From: CAZQVN01 sp964596775
GTDB lineage: Bacteria; Eisenbacteria; RBG-16-71-46; JABDJR01; JAWXBZ01
Reading direction: 5' to 3'
Assembly: GCA_964596775.1 (NCBI GenBank)
Contig: CAZQVN010000020.1
Location: 1-64,000 of the forward strand
DNA length: 64,000 nucleotides
Shown here: positions 1 through 7,671 of the stretch, one piece after another
Numbering within the stretch: position 1 is the stretch's first letter
How the letters are laid out: each line of letters begins with the position of its first letter
The notes under the pieces: generated by a model
The model's input: only the letters and a program-made list of their open reading frames with translations
Told to the model about the DNA's origin: nothing
Databases searched by the model: none
Translations under genes and position numbers: made by a program

Positions 1-312
1 AAGGGGCTGGAGGGGGTCCGGCTTCTCCTCGTCCAGCCGGTGGACAACGACCTCAGCGCCGCCGGCGGCGCCATCGTGGCCGCGGACGCCACGCACACCG
101 CCGGCCCCGGCGATCTCGTCCACTATGAAGGGGGACGGGAGGCCGCGGTGGCCCTCGACCCCTCCTTCGTCCCGGTCGATCATGCGATAACCGGGATCAT
201 CGACGGCATGACGGTCCGCGGCGCGTCCCGGGCCACCGGTCCCGCGGACGTTCCGGCGCCGGCGGCCGGCCGGCGGGGCGCCGGTTCCCCTGGAAAGAAG
301 GGATCCTCGTGA
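1..312 (+). CDS. EutN/CcmL-type microcompartment vertex protein (5' truncated)
   Basis: This is the C-terminal part of a BMC vertex (pentamer) protein; the reading frame is open to the window edge, so the start lies upstream. The visible part begins with KGLEGVRLLLVQPVD, which matches the 'KLLLVQPLD' strand of the EutN/CcmL family. It continues through a long beta-rich core to HAITGIIDGM, equivalent to the family's 'AIVGIVD' ending, then a Pro/Ala/Gly-rich tail of about 35 residues that is not part of the core fold. In this family five subunits cap the vertices of a protein-shelled organelle. The stop overlaps the next vertex gene by four bases (GTGA), which implies translational coupling. 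The rest of the BMC operon should lie upstream of this window. The metabolic type of the compartment cannot be told from here. Confidence 0.8.
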   Translation, partial: KGLEGVRLLLVQPVDNDLSAAGGAIVAADATHTAGPGDLVHYEGGREAAVALDPSFVPVDHAITGIIDGMTVRGASRATGPADVPAPAAGRRGAGSPGKKGSS

Positions 313-581
313 TCCTCGGCCGCGTGGCGGGAAGCGTCGTGTCCACGATCCAGCATCCGGCACTGGACGGAAAGCGCCTCCTCATCGTGGACCGCATCGC
401 TCCGGACGGATCGCCGGCGGGCGGGTCGCTGATCGCCCTGGATACGGTCGAAGCCGCGGAAGGGCAGACCGTCCTCGTGATCGACGAGGGGAACAGCGCC
501 CGGCAGATCCTCGGGGCTCCGGAGGCTCCGGTGCGGAGCGTCATCGTGGGGATCGTGGAAACGGTGAGCCTGGCGGGATAG
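309..581 (+). CDS. EutN/CcmL-type microcompartment vertex protein
   Basis: This is a complete 90-residue BMC vertex protein. It starts ILGRVAGSVVST, the usual family opening '(M)xLGRVxGxVVaT', followed by KRLLIVDRI, a 'VALDTVEAAEGQTVLV'-like segment, SARQILG, and ends with VIVGIVETV. These are the full set of EutN/CcmL landmarks, and the length is normal for the family. The GTG start at 309 overlaps the previous stop by 4 bp. Two adjacent, clearly different vertex paralogues are common in BMC operons and suggest distinct vertices or mixed pentamers. The gene is the last of its operon: a hairpin follows at 681-711 and the next gene is on the opposite strand. Confidence 0.88.
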   Translation: MILGRVAGSVVSTIQHPALDGKRLLIVDRIAPDGSPAGGSLIALDTVEAAEGQTVLVIDEGNSARQILGAPEAPVRSVIVGIVETVSLAG

Positions 582-680
582 TCCGGCCGGACCACGACAC
601 GTCCGACGTGTTGCCGGGCCGCGCCGGAAATCGCAACAACATAACACCTTCCGGCCACGGCCCCCCTGAACCACAAGAAC

Positions 681-711
681 AACGGCCGGGGAGCCTGGCC
701 CCCCGGCCGTT
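681..711. terminator. bidirectional hairpin between convergent genes
   Basis: An 11-bp perfect stem (AACGGCCGGGG / CCCCGGCCGTT) with a 9-nt loop sits between the convergent ends of the vertex-protein operon (+) and the LTD-like gene (-). The T-tract is weak on both sides, so termination strength is uncertain, but the position and symmetry suit a shared terminator. Confidence 0.6.
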
Positions 712-734
712 CGTACACTCTGGTTCCGAATGAT

Positions 735-1427
735 CTACCGGTGGAACGTCTTGATCTTGCCCCAGGTGGAGTCTTCCACGGGAGTCGGACAGTCGTTCGG
801 CTCGCCGGGCGTATCGTTCGTGCCGGTCGGCTGGAACGCGCCGATCAGCCATCCCGTGCCGCAGCGGTAGACATGGCCGGGAACGAAGGAACCATCGGGT
901 CCCACGGTCGTGGAGCAGTACACCGACTCGGAGGTTCCGACGCAGACCGGCGCGGCGTCCTCGATCATGGCCACGCAGTCCACGACGCCCGACCATGGCG
1001 TGATATCCTGAACCCCGTCGTCATCCAGGTCGATGTCGTCGTTCAGGCTGCCCGTAAAATCGCGGACCACCATGTGGGTCACGTTGTCGCTGTTCTCGAA
1101 GTTGATGGCCGACTCGCCAACGACATCATAGCCGGTCAGGACGGGCGTGGCGCTCTTGCAGACGGCGAGCAGGCCGTCGGCCTGCAGCGAGAACGTCCCG
1201 AGGTCCACGACGCACTCGATCGTTCCGCAGCCCCCGGAACCGTCGCCGATCACGAGGTAGGTGAGGCCGGCGAGGCTCGCTCCGGGCGTTCCGACGAGCT
1301 CAAAATACTCGTCGACATCGGCGCCCGATTCGTCGATCCGGATTTCACTGATGAGCTGGGCGGAGGCCGGAGAGGCGAGCAGGCCGACGGTGGCCAGAAA
1401 GGCGGCGGCGATAGCGAATTGTTTCAT
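735..1427 (-). CDS. secreted lamin-tail-like protein with W-G-x-I-K C-terminal tail
   Basis: This is a 230-residue exported protein of unknown function. Residues 1-23 form a clear Sec signal peptide (MKQF, a hydrophobic stretch, then ASPASA before QLISEI). The region LISEIRIDESGADVDEYFEL...LTYLVIGDG resembles the start of lamin-tail/LTD-like domains found in many bacterial surface proteins. An Asp-rich stretch and several Cys pairs follow, which suggests disulphides outside the cytoplasm. The protein ends exactly in STWGKIKTFHR; the same W-G-x-I-K motif is repeated in the lipoprotein at 22452-23270. The start is supported by AAAGGAGA upstream of the ATG. It is a single-gene unit, convergent with the BMC operon. 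Its role could be surface adhesion or an extracellular function, but nothing specific can be assigned. Confidence 0.75.
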   Translation of the reverse strand: MKQFAIAAAFLATVGLLASPASAQLISEIRIDESGADVDEYFELVGTPGASLAGLTYLVIGDGSGGCGTIECVVDLGTFSLQADGLLAVCKSATPVLTGYDVVGESAINFENSDNVTHMVVRDFTGSLNDDIDLDDDGVQDITPWSGVVDCVAMIEDAAPVCVGTSESVYCSTTVGPDGSFVPGHVYRCGTGWLIGAFQPTGTNDTPGEPNDCPTPVEDSTWGKIKTFHR

Positions 1428-1521
1428 GGGATTCAGTCTCCTTTGCTGGTGGATGCCTTGAGGCGGACCCGTAAGAGCGGGATCAACCTCGTTGCGGCGG
1501 CTGGATCTAGTTGCTTCACAA

Positions 1522-1530
1522 ATAATATCA
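1522..1530 (-). promoter_or_regulatory. candidate extended -10 promoter for the LTD-like gene
   Basis: On the minus strand the sequence TGATATTAT is an extended -10 element (TG-N-TATTAT) about 95 nt upstream of the minus-strand start at 1427. No good -35 is visible, as expected for extended -10 promoters. It lies in an AT-richer patch of the 270-bp divergent intergenic region. Confidence 0.4.
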
Positions 1531-1698
1531 CAGGCACATTCCGCGATTCCATGCCAACCATGGGTTCACGGGTCGGTGAAAGGGCTTCGTATCGGGTCTT
1601 CCGAACCGGTGGCGGCCCACGAAGCTCCGCACAGGCCGGTTGCCAATCCCTGGCGTTTCCGGCAAGATTCCGGCTTTTCGGCCTTTCGGGGGGGCGAG

Positions 1699-2256
1699 GT
1701 GCACAAGGATATCGAACGGGTTTTCTTCACCGAGGACCGGATTCAGGCCCGGATCGGAGAACTGGCCGCGGAGATCAACGCCGCCTATCCGGACGGCGAC
1801 CTCCTCCTCGTCGGGGTTCTTTCGGGGAGCGTGCTGTTCCTGGCCGACCTGGCCCGGGCGCTGGACCGCCACGTTCATCTCGACTTCATCGCCGTATCCT
1901 CCTACGAGGGGGGGCGCGAGTCCACCGGGGTCGTGCGCCTGCTCAAGGATCTCAGTCACAACATTGAAGGGCGGGATGTGCTTCTGGTCGAAGACATCAT
2001 CGACAGCGGCCTCACCGTAAAGTACCTGCTCGACAACCTCACCACGCGCCATCCTCGATCGGTGGCGGTCTGCGGCCTCCTTGACAAGAAGGAAGCCCGG
2101 ATTATCGACGTTCCGGTCCGTTTCGTGGGCTTCGACGTTCCGAATGAATTCCTGGTCGGCTACGGCCTCGACTATCAACAGCGTTACAGAAACCTGCCCT
2201 ATGTCGGCGTCCTGAAAAAGGAAGTCTTCGCGGAGCCCCGGGGCGGCGGGAACTGA
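1699..2256 (+). CDS. hpt: hypoxanthine (guanine) phosphoribosyltransferase
   Basis: This 185-residue type I phosphoribosyltransferase converts hypoxanthine or guanine plus PRPP to IMP or GMP in purine salvage. The PRPP-binding signature is VLLVEDIIDSGLT at about residues 98-110, the PPi-loop region is LLVGVLSGSVLFLADL, and the base-contact segment VRFVGFDVPNEFLVGYGLDY is typical of bacterial Hpt. The frame is open further upstream, but the GTG at 1699 gives the normal family length (HKDIERVFFTEDRIQARI) and has a purine-rich GGGGGGCGAG just before it. It heads a salvage operon: the next gene starts 4 bp after the stop. Confidence 0.93.
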   Translation: MHKDIERVFFTEDRIQARIGELAAEINAAYPDGDLLLVGVLSGSVLFLADLARALDRHVHLDFIAVSSYEGGRESTGVVRLLKDLSHNIEGRDVLLVEDIIDSGLTVKYLLDNLTTRHPRSVAVCGLLDKKEARIIDVPVRFVGFDVPNEFLVGYGLDYQQRYRNLPYVGVLKKEVFAEPRGGGN

Positions 2257-2260
2257 ACCG

Positions 2261-3604
2261 GTGAGTACGGACAATCCGGGCTTGCTCCTGCGCGGCGCCG
2301 TTCTGGTGACCATGGACTCCGCCGGTCGCGTCGTCCAGGAAGATCTCCGGATCCGGGGCGATCGCATCCGCGAGATCGGCCCGAATCTCGCCCCCGGCGG
2401 CGACGCCGTGCTGGATGTGTCCGGCCGCTGGATTCTGCCCGGGTTCATCCAGGGGCACGTCCATCTCGGCCAGACTCTGTTCCGGGGCCTGGCGGAGGAC
2501 CGCAGGCTGCTCGACTGGCTCGGCGACGCGATCTGGCCCCTCGAAGCCGCGCACAACGAGGAGTCGGCCTACTGGACGGCCTTGATCGGCGGCCTCGAGG
2601 CGATCCGGGGCGGCACAACGTCGATTCTCGATATCGGTCTTGTGCACGGCATGGAGGGGGTGTTCCGGGCTCTCCGCGACCTCGGCCTCCGGGCCTGGAC
2701 CGGAAAGCTCCTGATGGACCGGGGCGAAGGGGCGCCGGCCCGCCTCCTCGAGGATCCCGAAACGGCCATGGCGGAAAGCCGGGATCTCGCGGCGCGGTGG
2801 CATGGCGCGGAGATGGACCGGATCCGCTACGCGGTGTGTCCGCGGTTCGTCTACTCCTGTTCCGGCGATCTCTGGGAGCGGGCCGTGGACCAGGCCCGCT
2901 CCGGCAACTACATCCTGCACACCCACGCCCTGGAAACACGCGAGGAGCAGGAGGCGGTCAAAGCCATCGAGAACCGCTCCGAACTCGACACGCTGGAGGC
3001 GGTGGGCGCGCTGTCCGTTCCGCTCAAGATCGCCCACGGCGTCTGGGTCGACGAGCCGTCCGCCGACCGGCTGGCCGGGGCCGGCAGCGCCGTCATGCAC
3101 TGCCCGGCCAGTAACCTGAAGCTCGGTTCCGGCGTGGCCGATCTCAAGCGGCTGGACAGCCGCGGGATCCCGGTGGGGCTGGGCTGTGACGGTTCCCCCT
3201 GCAACAACTTTCTCGACCCGATGGGCGAGATGCGGCTCGCGGCCCTCCTGCAGAAGTGGCGCCACGGCCCCGGGGCCTTCAGCGCGCGGCGGGCGCTGAA
3301 CCTGGTGACGCGGGGCGGCGCCGAGGCGCTCGGGGCGCAGGGGGACATCGGGAGCCTGGAACCGGGGCGGAAGGCCGATCTCGTCGTCCTGAACCCGGAC
3401 GCCCTTCATTCCATCGCCGCGGAATCGGTGGATCTCCCCACCCGGGTCGTTTTCGGGTCGGATCGGACGAACGTGGAAACCGTCTGGGTCGACGGGCGCG
3501 TGATCTACGATCGCGGCGTCTTTCCGGGCATCGATCTCGACGAGGTCCGAACGCGGGCCCGCGAGGAACTGAAGCATCTCCTCAAACGGAGGGAAGGGGA
3601 GTAG
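2261..3604 (+). CDS. Atz/Trz-family amidohydrolase (nucleoside or base deaminase)
   Basis: This is a 447-residue cytosolic metal-dependent aminohydrolase. The metal ligands are visible as GHVHLG (about residues 65-70), LHTHALET (about 220-227), AHGVWVDE (about 259-266) and CDGSPCNN (about 308-315). A composite beta-domain at both ends (LVTMDS and ADLVVLNPD) completes the family architecture. Relatives include 5-methylthioadenosine/S-adenosylhomocysteine deaminase, guanine deaminase and triazine hydrolases; the sequence alone does not decide the substrate. Its place between hpt and udk argues for deamination of a purine or a purine nucleoside that feeds salvage. The start is GTG, 4 bp after hpt, so the genes are co-transcribed. 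Confidence 0.85.
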   Translation: MSTDNPGLLLRGAVLVTMDSAGRVVQEDLRIRGDRIREIGPNLAPGGDAVLDVSGRWILPGFIQGHVHLGQTLFRGLAEDRRLLDWLGDAIWPLEAAHNEESAYWTALIGGLEAIRGGTTSILDIGLVHGMEGVFRALRDLGLRAWTGKLLMDRGEGAPARLLEDPETAMAESRDLAARWHGAEMDRIRYAVCPRFVYSCSGDLWERAVDQARSGNYILHTHALETREEQEAVKAIENRSELDTLEAVGALSVPLKIAHGVWVDEPSADRLAGAGSAVMHCPASNLKLGSGVADLKRLDSRGIPVGLGCDGSPCNNFLDPMGEMRLAALLQKWRHGPGAFSARRALNLVTRGGAEALGAQGDIGSLEPGRKADLVVLNPDALHSIAAESVDLPTRVVFGSDRTNVETVWVDGRVIYDRGVFPGIDLDEVRTRAREELKHLLKRREGE

Positions 3605-3613
3605 TATCCCGTC

Positions 3614-4285
3614 ATGAACCCCGCACACGTTCCCGTCCACATCATCGGCATCGCCGGCGGATCCGCCTCGGGCAAGACGATGGTCGCCCGGGCGATCGTC
3701 GACGAGCTCGGCACCGATGAGGTGCAGATCATCGATCAGGACTCCTATTACCGGGACCTGAGTCACATGACGATCGAGGAACGCCGCCGCCAGAACTTCG
3801 ATCACCCCTCAGCGTTCGACAACGAACTCCTCGTGGAGCATCTCAACGTGCTGCTCGCCGACGGATGGGTGGAGCGCCCGGTCTACGACTACAAGGCGCA
3901 TACCCGGTCGACCCGGACGGAACGGGTCGGGGGACACTCCGTCATCGTTCTCGAGGGGATCCTCGTGCTCGACTCCCCGGCGCTGCGCGAGCTGATGAGC
4001 ATCAAGGTGTTCATCGACACGGATGCCGACATCCGGCTGATCCGGCGGCTGCGGCGTGACGTGACCGAACGCGGACGATCGGTGGAATCCGTCCTGACCC
4101 AGTACGAACATTTCGTGCGCCCCATGCACCAGCAGTTCGTGGAAACGTCGAAGCGCCATGCGGATATCATCATTCCGGAAGGGGTGGAGAACCGCGTCGG
4201 CGTGGACCTCCTGCGCACAAAGATCCATTCGCTCGTCCAGCTGCGCAGCCTGCGTCATTCCCTGACGAACCGGGATCTTCCGTGA
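3614..4285 (+). CDS. udk: uridine kinase
   Basis: This 223-residue P-loop kinase phosphorylates uridine or cytidine to UMP or CMP. The Walker A motif is GGSASGKT at about residues 15-22. The acceptor region IDQDSYYRDL, the FDHPSAFD segment, the VIVLEGILVL strand and the lid RRLRRDVTERGRS are all standard for uridine kinases, and the length is normal. The ATG start lies nine bases after the preceding stop. Its stop overlaps the next start (GTGA, 4282-4285). It makes the operon a combined purine/pyrimidine salvage unit. Confidence 0.93.
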   Translation: MNPAHVPVHIIGIAGGSASGKTMVARAIVDELGTDEVQIIDQDSYYRDLSHMTIEERRRQNFDHPSAFDNELLVEHLNVLLADGWVERPVYDYKAHTRSTRTERVGGHSVIVLEGILVLDSPALRELMSIKVFIDTDADIRLIRRLRRDVTERGRSVESVLTQYEHFVRPMHQQFVETSKRHADIIIPEGVENRVGVDLLRTKIHSLVQLRSLRHSLTNRDLP

Positions 4286-5130
4286 CGCATCCGGTGACGG
4301 ATCGGCACGTGCAATCCGCGGCGGAGGCTCTGCGCGCGAAGATCGGGGAAACGCCCCGCGTGGCGGTCGTCCTGGGGTCCGGCCTCGGAGGTTTCGCGGA
4401 CGGACTCGAAGCCGCCGTCCCGATCGACTACGGGAACATCCCCCACTTTCCGGTGCCGACGGTGTCCGGTCATGCCGGCCGCCTCGTGTTCGGCCGCCTG
4501 GGCGACTGTGCCGTCGTGGCCATGCAGGGGCGCCTGCATCTCTACGAGGGGATCACCGCGGACGCGGTGACGTTCGGAGTGCGCGTCTTCGCCGCGCTGG
4601 GTGTTCCGGTTCTTCTCCTGACGACGGCGTCCGGCGGCATCAACCGCCACTATGCCCCCGGGGACATCATGATCATCGAGGATCAGCTGAATCTCCAGAT
4701 GACGCTTCCGGCCGCCGCCGCGGTGACCCGAGCGGGGGAGGCGGGCGCCTGGCGCCGGTCCGGGCCCGTCTATGACCGCGACCTCGTCGAAGTGGCCCGG
4801 GCCGTGGCCGCCCGCCTGGCGTTCGGCAACGTGCACCGCGGCGTGTTCGCCGGGATGCTCGGGCCGACGTACGAGACGCCGGCCGAAGTCCGCATGGCGG
4901 CCCGGCTGGGCGCCGACGCCATCTCGATGTCCACCGTTCTCGAGGCCCTGACCGCGCGGGCCCTGGGCATGAAGGTGGCGGGCATCTCGGCCATCGTCAA
5001 CCCGGCGGCCGGACTTTCCGAGGGCCCCCTGAATCACGAGGAAGTTCTCGAGGGAGCGCGGAAGATGCAGGGGCAGCTCCTGACCTACCTGAAGGCCCTC
5101 GTTCCCGAACTGGGAGCCCACGCGGGGTAA
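4282..5130 (+). CDS. punA: purine nucleoside phosphorylase
   Basis: This 282-residue trimeric-type PNP catalyses phosphorolysis of purine nucleosides to the base plus (deoxy)ribose-1-phosphate. Recognisable blocks are VVLGSGLGGF, GHAGRLVFG, QGRLHLYEG, the TTASGGIN phosphate/ribose region, GPTYETPAEVRM with ADAISMSTVLE, and GISAIVNPAAG, which carries the base-binding Asn. The usual DHINL is DQLNL here, a mild variation. The GTG start overlaps udk by 4 bp. It is the last gene of the salvage operon and supplies the bases that Hpt re-uses. A strong hairpin follows. Confidence 0.92.
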   Translation: MTHPVTDRHVQSAAEALRAKIGETPRVAVVLGSGLGGFADGLEAAVPIDYGNIPHFPVPTVSGHAGRLVFGRLGDCAVVAMQGRLHLYEGITADAVTFGVRVFAALGVPVLLLTTASGGINRHYAPGDIMIIEDQLNLQMTLPAAAAVTRAGEAGAWRRSGPVYDRDLVEVARAVAARLAFGNVHRGVFAGMLGPTYETPAEVRMAARLGADAISMSTVLEALTARALGMKVAGISAIVNPAAGLSEGPLNHEEVLEGARKMQGQLLTYLKALVPELGAHAG

Positions 5131-5160
5131 CGAGGCTTCCCGCCTTCGGGACCGTTCCGG

Positions 5161-5196
5161 AAAGAAAAAAGGGGACCGGCCGCGAGGCCGATCCCC
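5161..5196 (-). terminator. Rho-independent terminator of the 5222-7177 gene
   Basis: On the minus strand an 11-bp stem (GGGGATCGGCC / GGCCGGTCCCC, one G-T wobble, TCGC loop) is followed by TTTTTTCTTT, a textbook intrinsic terminator. The same stem may also serve punA on the plus strand, where the wobble becomes a mismatch and the trailing CTTTC is weak. Confidence 0.85.
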
Positions 5197-5221
5197 TTTC
5201 GAGCGCGATGAAGCGCCGGTC

Positions 5222-7177
5222 CTAGCGGCTGACCACCAGCTTCTGGCGTCCGGCCACCTTGCCGTCGACCTTCAGTTCGTAGAAGTAGATTCCGGAGCTC
5301 GATCCGAGCTGTCCGGCATCCACCGAAACCGCATACTGACCGTCGGTCATGTCCTCATTCACGAGCGTCGTGACCTTGCGGCCGGCGATGTCGTAAATGG
5401 TGACCTGGACCGGAACGGTGCCGCCGGACTTCGACGCACCCGCGATCTCGTAGCGGATCGTGGTCTTGTCGGCGAACGGGTTCGGCGCGTTCTGGAACAG
5501 GCGCGGACGGGTCACGATGTTCTGGTCCACACCGGAAGAGCCGACGAACTGGATGTCGGACAGGCTGCGCGGCTGGATCTGGTACCGGCTGAAGAACGGC
5601 GAAGATGTGTCGAACTGGCCGGCGATCCCGATGACGTCCATCTGCTGCGAAGCGATCGTCGCTCCCGGGATGTTCGTGTCGATGTCGACGAACATCTCGA
5701 TGGAGTCCGGATGGCAGTTGGAGATGTTGTAGCTCGTGTTCCCGGTGAAGGTCTGGCCGACCCGGGACGCCGCGAGCTGCGGGTACTGCATGCGGATGAG
5801 GCGCCCTTCGAGGGCCTCGAAGTTCTGGCAGGAGGTGACGAGCAGCGGGGCCGGAGGCGCGCCGGGGCTGTCGATCGACACGAGCACCGTGTCGCAGCCG
5901 CCGCCGGTGGACACCTGGAGCTTGCCGTTGAACTGGGCGATCGTCCCGCTGACCGTGACGACGTCGCCGAGGCCCGGCTGCACGGTGTGCGGGCCGAACT
6001 TGAAGATGGTGATGCCGCCCGTGGCGTCCTGGATGTTGTAGTCGGTATTCGTCGTCGAAAAGACGCCGTAGGGCACCGTGACGCTCCCGCCGATGTTCAC
6101 GCCGTAAAAGCGGTAGATGTTCAGTCCGTTGGCATCGTTGACGCGCAGCGACCCGATCGTCTTCGTGCCGACGAAGTAACCCTGGTTGAATCCGAAGGTG
6201 GTGTCCGGCGTGGCGTTGCGCGCCCGGATGCGGTACTCGACCAGCGTGCCGTTGACGCCCTGGCCGGGAATCGTGGCCGTCCAGGTCGTTCCCACGGTGT
6301 TCGTCATGGCCAGCGAGTTTTCGGCGCCGCCGTTGACCTTGTACAGGACCGTGGCCGCCGTGGCGTTCGAGATCATCGCGGTGATCAGGGCCGACTGGCC
6401 GACCAGGGGTGCGCAGGGAGTTCGGATTTCGCTGTCCACGCTCGGCGGCGGGTTGACGCAGACGAGCTGGTTCGGGGCCAACGGCGTGGGGCTCATGACG
6501 TAGGCGTTGGCGGCGGTGGACACGTTGCCGTCCGCGCCGTCGGGGCAGCGCCCGAGCGTGGTGTTGTCGTTGCTGAGTCCGCTCGTGGCCACCGGGGCCG
6601 GATCCGTGCAGACGGTGGAGCTGATCGGGCCGAGGTCGCCGCCGGTGCCCCAGGTGAATCCGTCGACACAGGTGTTGCAGGGAATGTTGAACGTGTCGGG
6701 TGCCGAACCGGTATAGAGGTGAATGTCGTCACCGCTGTTGGCGAGCGCAAGCCCGTTGGTGCTCAGGTGGATCAGGTCGGGAACGCCGGCGTGGTCGGGA
6801 TCCGCGGCCCGCCGCGCTTCAAAACTGGCCAGCCCGGCGTAGGTGTGACCCGTGGCGATCGGGACGATCAGCATGAAGGCGCCCGGTGCCAGAGGAATCG
6901 TAGTGCCGCCCACCGTACCGGGGAACTTGAAAATTCCCTCGGTTGTTCCGGTGGTTCCTTCTTCCGAGAGAATGGCGCCGTCGAGGTAGGCCGTGGCGCC
7001 ACCGGCGTTGTAGAGCTCGATATACTCGCCGAGGGACTCGTTGGCCTCGGTGGCGTCGGCCCGAACCTCGTTGATCTTGACCTGATCGGAGATGGTGAGA
7101 GCCAGCACCGGATTCGCAAAGGCGAAAGCCACCAGTGAAAGCCCGCAAGCAATCCAGCGGTAACGGTTCGATCTCAT
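5222..7177 (-). CDS. large secreted LTD protein with Por/T9SS-like C-terminal sorting domain
   Basis: This is a 651-residue exported protein. The signal peptide covers residues 1-26 (MRSNRYRWIACGLSLVAFAF...VLA). An LTD-type domain follows (VKINEVRADATEANESLGEYIELYNAGG...LDGAILSEEG), then a Cys-rich stretch, an OB-fold-like segment (VVTVSGTIAQFNGKLQV) and a C-terminal module of about 90 residues. That module starts LFQNAPNPFADKTTIRYEI and ends GIYFYELKVDGKVAGRQKLVVSR. This ending is the FlgD-like/Por secretion-tail type that in Bacteroidetes directs type IX secretion and surface anchoring. The ATG at 7177 is chosen because it opens the signal peptide and has AGGGGG upstream. It is transcribed alone, divergently from the repeat protein at 7672. 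Confidence 0.8.
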   Translation of the reverse strand: MRSNRYRWIACGLSLVAFAFANPVLALTISDQVKINEVRADATEANESLGEYIELYNAGGATAYLDGAILSEEGTTGTTEGIFKFPGTVGGTTIPLAPGAFMLIVPIATGHTYAGLASFEARRAADPDHAGVPDLIHLSTNGLALANSGDDIHLYTGSAPDTFNIPCNTCVDGFTWGTGGDLGPISSTVCTDPAPVATSGLSNDNTTLGRCPDGADGNVSTAANAYVMSPTPLAPNQLVCVNPPPSVDSEIRTPCAPLVGQSALITAMISNATAATVLYKVNGGAENSLAMTNTVGTTWTATIPGQGVNGTLVEYRIRARNATPDTTFGFNQGYFVGTKTIGSLRVNDANGLNIYRFYGVNIGGSVTVPYGVFSTTNTDYNIQDATGGITIFKFGPHTVQPGLGDVVTVSGTIAQFNGKLQVSTGGGCDTVLVSIDSPGAPPAPLLVTSCQNFEALEGRLIRMQYPQLAASRVGQTFTGNTSYNISNCHPDSIEMFVDIDTNIPGATIASQQMDVIGIAGQFDTSSPFFSRYQIQPRSLSDIQFVGSSGVDQNIVTRPRLFQNAPNPFADKTTIRYEIAGASKSGGTVPVQVTIYDIAGRKVTTLVNEDMTDGQYAVSVDAGQLGSSSGIYFYELKVDGKVAGRQKLVVSR

Positions 7178-7279
7178 GATGTCAGTACCCCCTCGGGATG
7201 TGGCCCACCGGAAAGGATGGAGGGCGGGATGTGCTGCAGGCGAACACACGCCTGCCTCGTTGTAGAGGAACCCGCGCTA

Positions 7280-7309
7280 TTCTAACCCGAATCGTGCATT
7301 TCCACCAAC
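7280..7309 (-). promoter_or_regulatory. candidate sigma-70-type promoter for the 5222-7177 gene
   Basis: On the minus strand TTGGTG is followed after 18 nt by TAGAAT (5 of 6 matches to the -10 consensus), about 100 nt upstream of the ATG at 7177. The -35 is weak. Confidence 0.4.
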
Positions 7310-7430
7310 GGAATTCCGGTTCCCCGGGGAATCAAACCGTTCCAGCGGCGCATTTTGCACCCGGGGGTACCCGGAATCGCGCCGTTTTCCGTCCCTGCAC
7401 CGGCCGAATCGGGGGGTATGCCTCAAAAAG

Positions 7431-7459
7431 TGGACAGGGAGGGGGGGCGTTGCTATATT
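7431..7459 (+). promoter_or_regulatory. candidate sigma-70-type promoter for the LTD-PKD repeat protein
   Basis: TGGACA (5 of 6) and TATATT (5 of 6) are separated by exactly 17 nt, in otherwise GC-rich DNA. The predicted start site is about 205 nt upstream of the ATG at 7672, so the mRNA would have a long leader. Confidence 0.55.
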
Positions 7460-7671
7460 CCGCCGCGGCTTCCTTTCTCTGCTCTGAAGCCGGCAGTCCG
7501 GTCCGACTCTCCTCGTCCGCGTACAAGGCGCGCAACAGGCAGGCTCCGACGCGGTTCTCGACGATAATCAGGTTCGCGGCGCATGCCGATTCGTCCGGAG
7601 TGCATGGGGGGCCTCCGGAGCGAAGAGCAATCCCGTCCCCTCGGGGCCACCCGGCCCGAAAGGCCCATGCA

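Larger units (their letters stand above)
7178..7671. other. 494-bp divergent intergenic region
   Basis: No gene is supported here. It separates two divergently transcribed surface-protein genes and carries a candidate promoter for each (7280-7309 on the minus strand, 7431-7459 on the plus strand). That leaves a 5' leader of about 200 nt on the plus-strand transcript. A plus-strand frame is open across most of it, but it has no signal peptide or recognisable protein and is treated as non-coding. Confidence 0.6.

Noticed and set aside
7198..7671. Upstream extension of the repeat protein to 7198
   Set aside because: It would place about 158 basic, low-complexity residues before a clear signal peptide and would include the best promoter (7431-7459).
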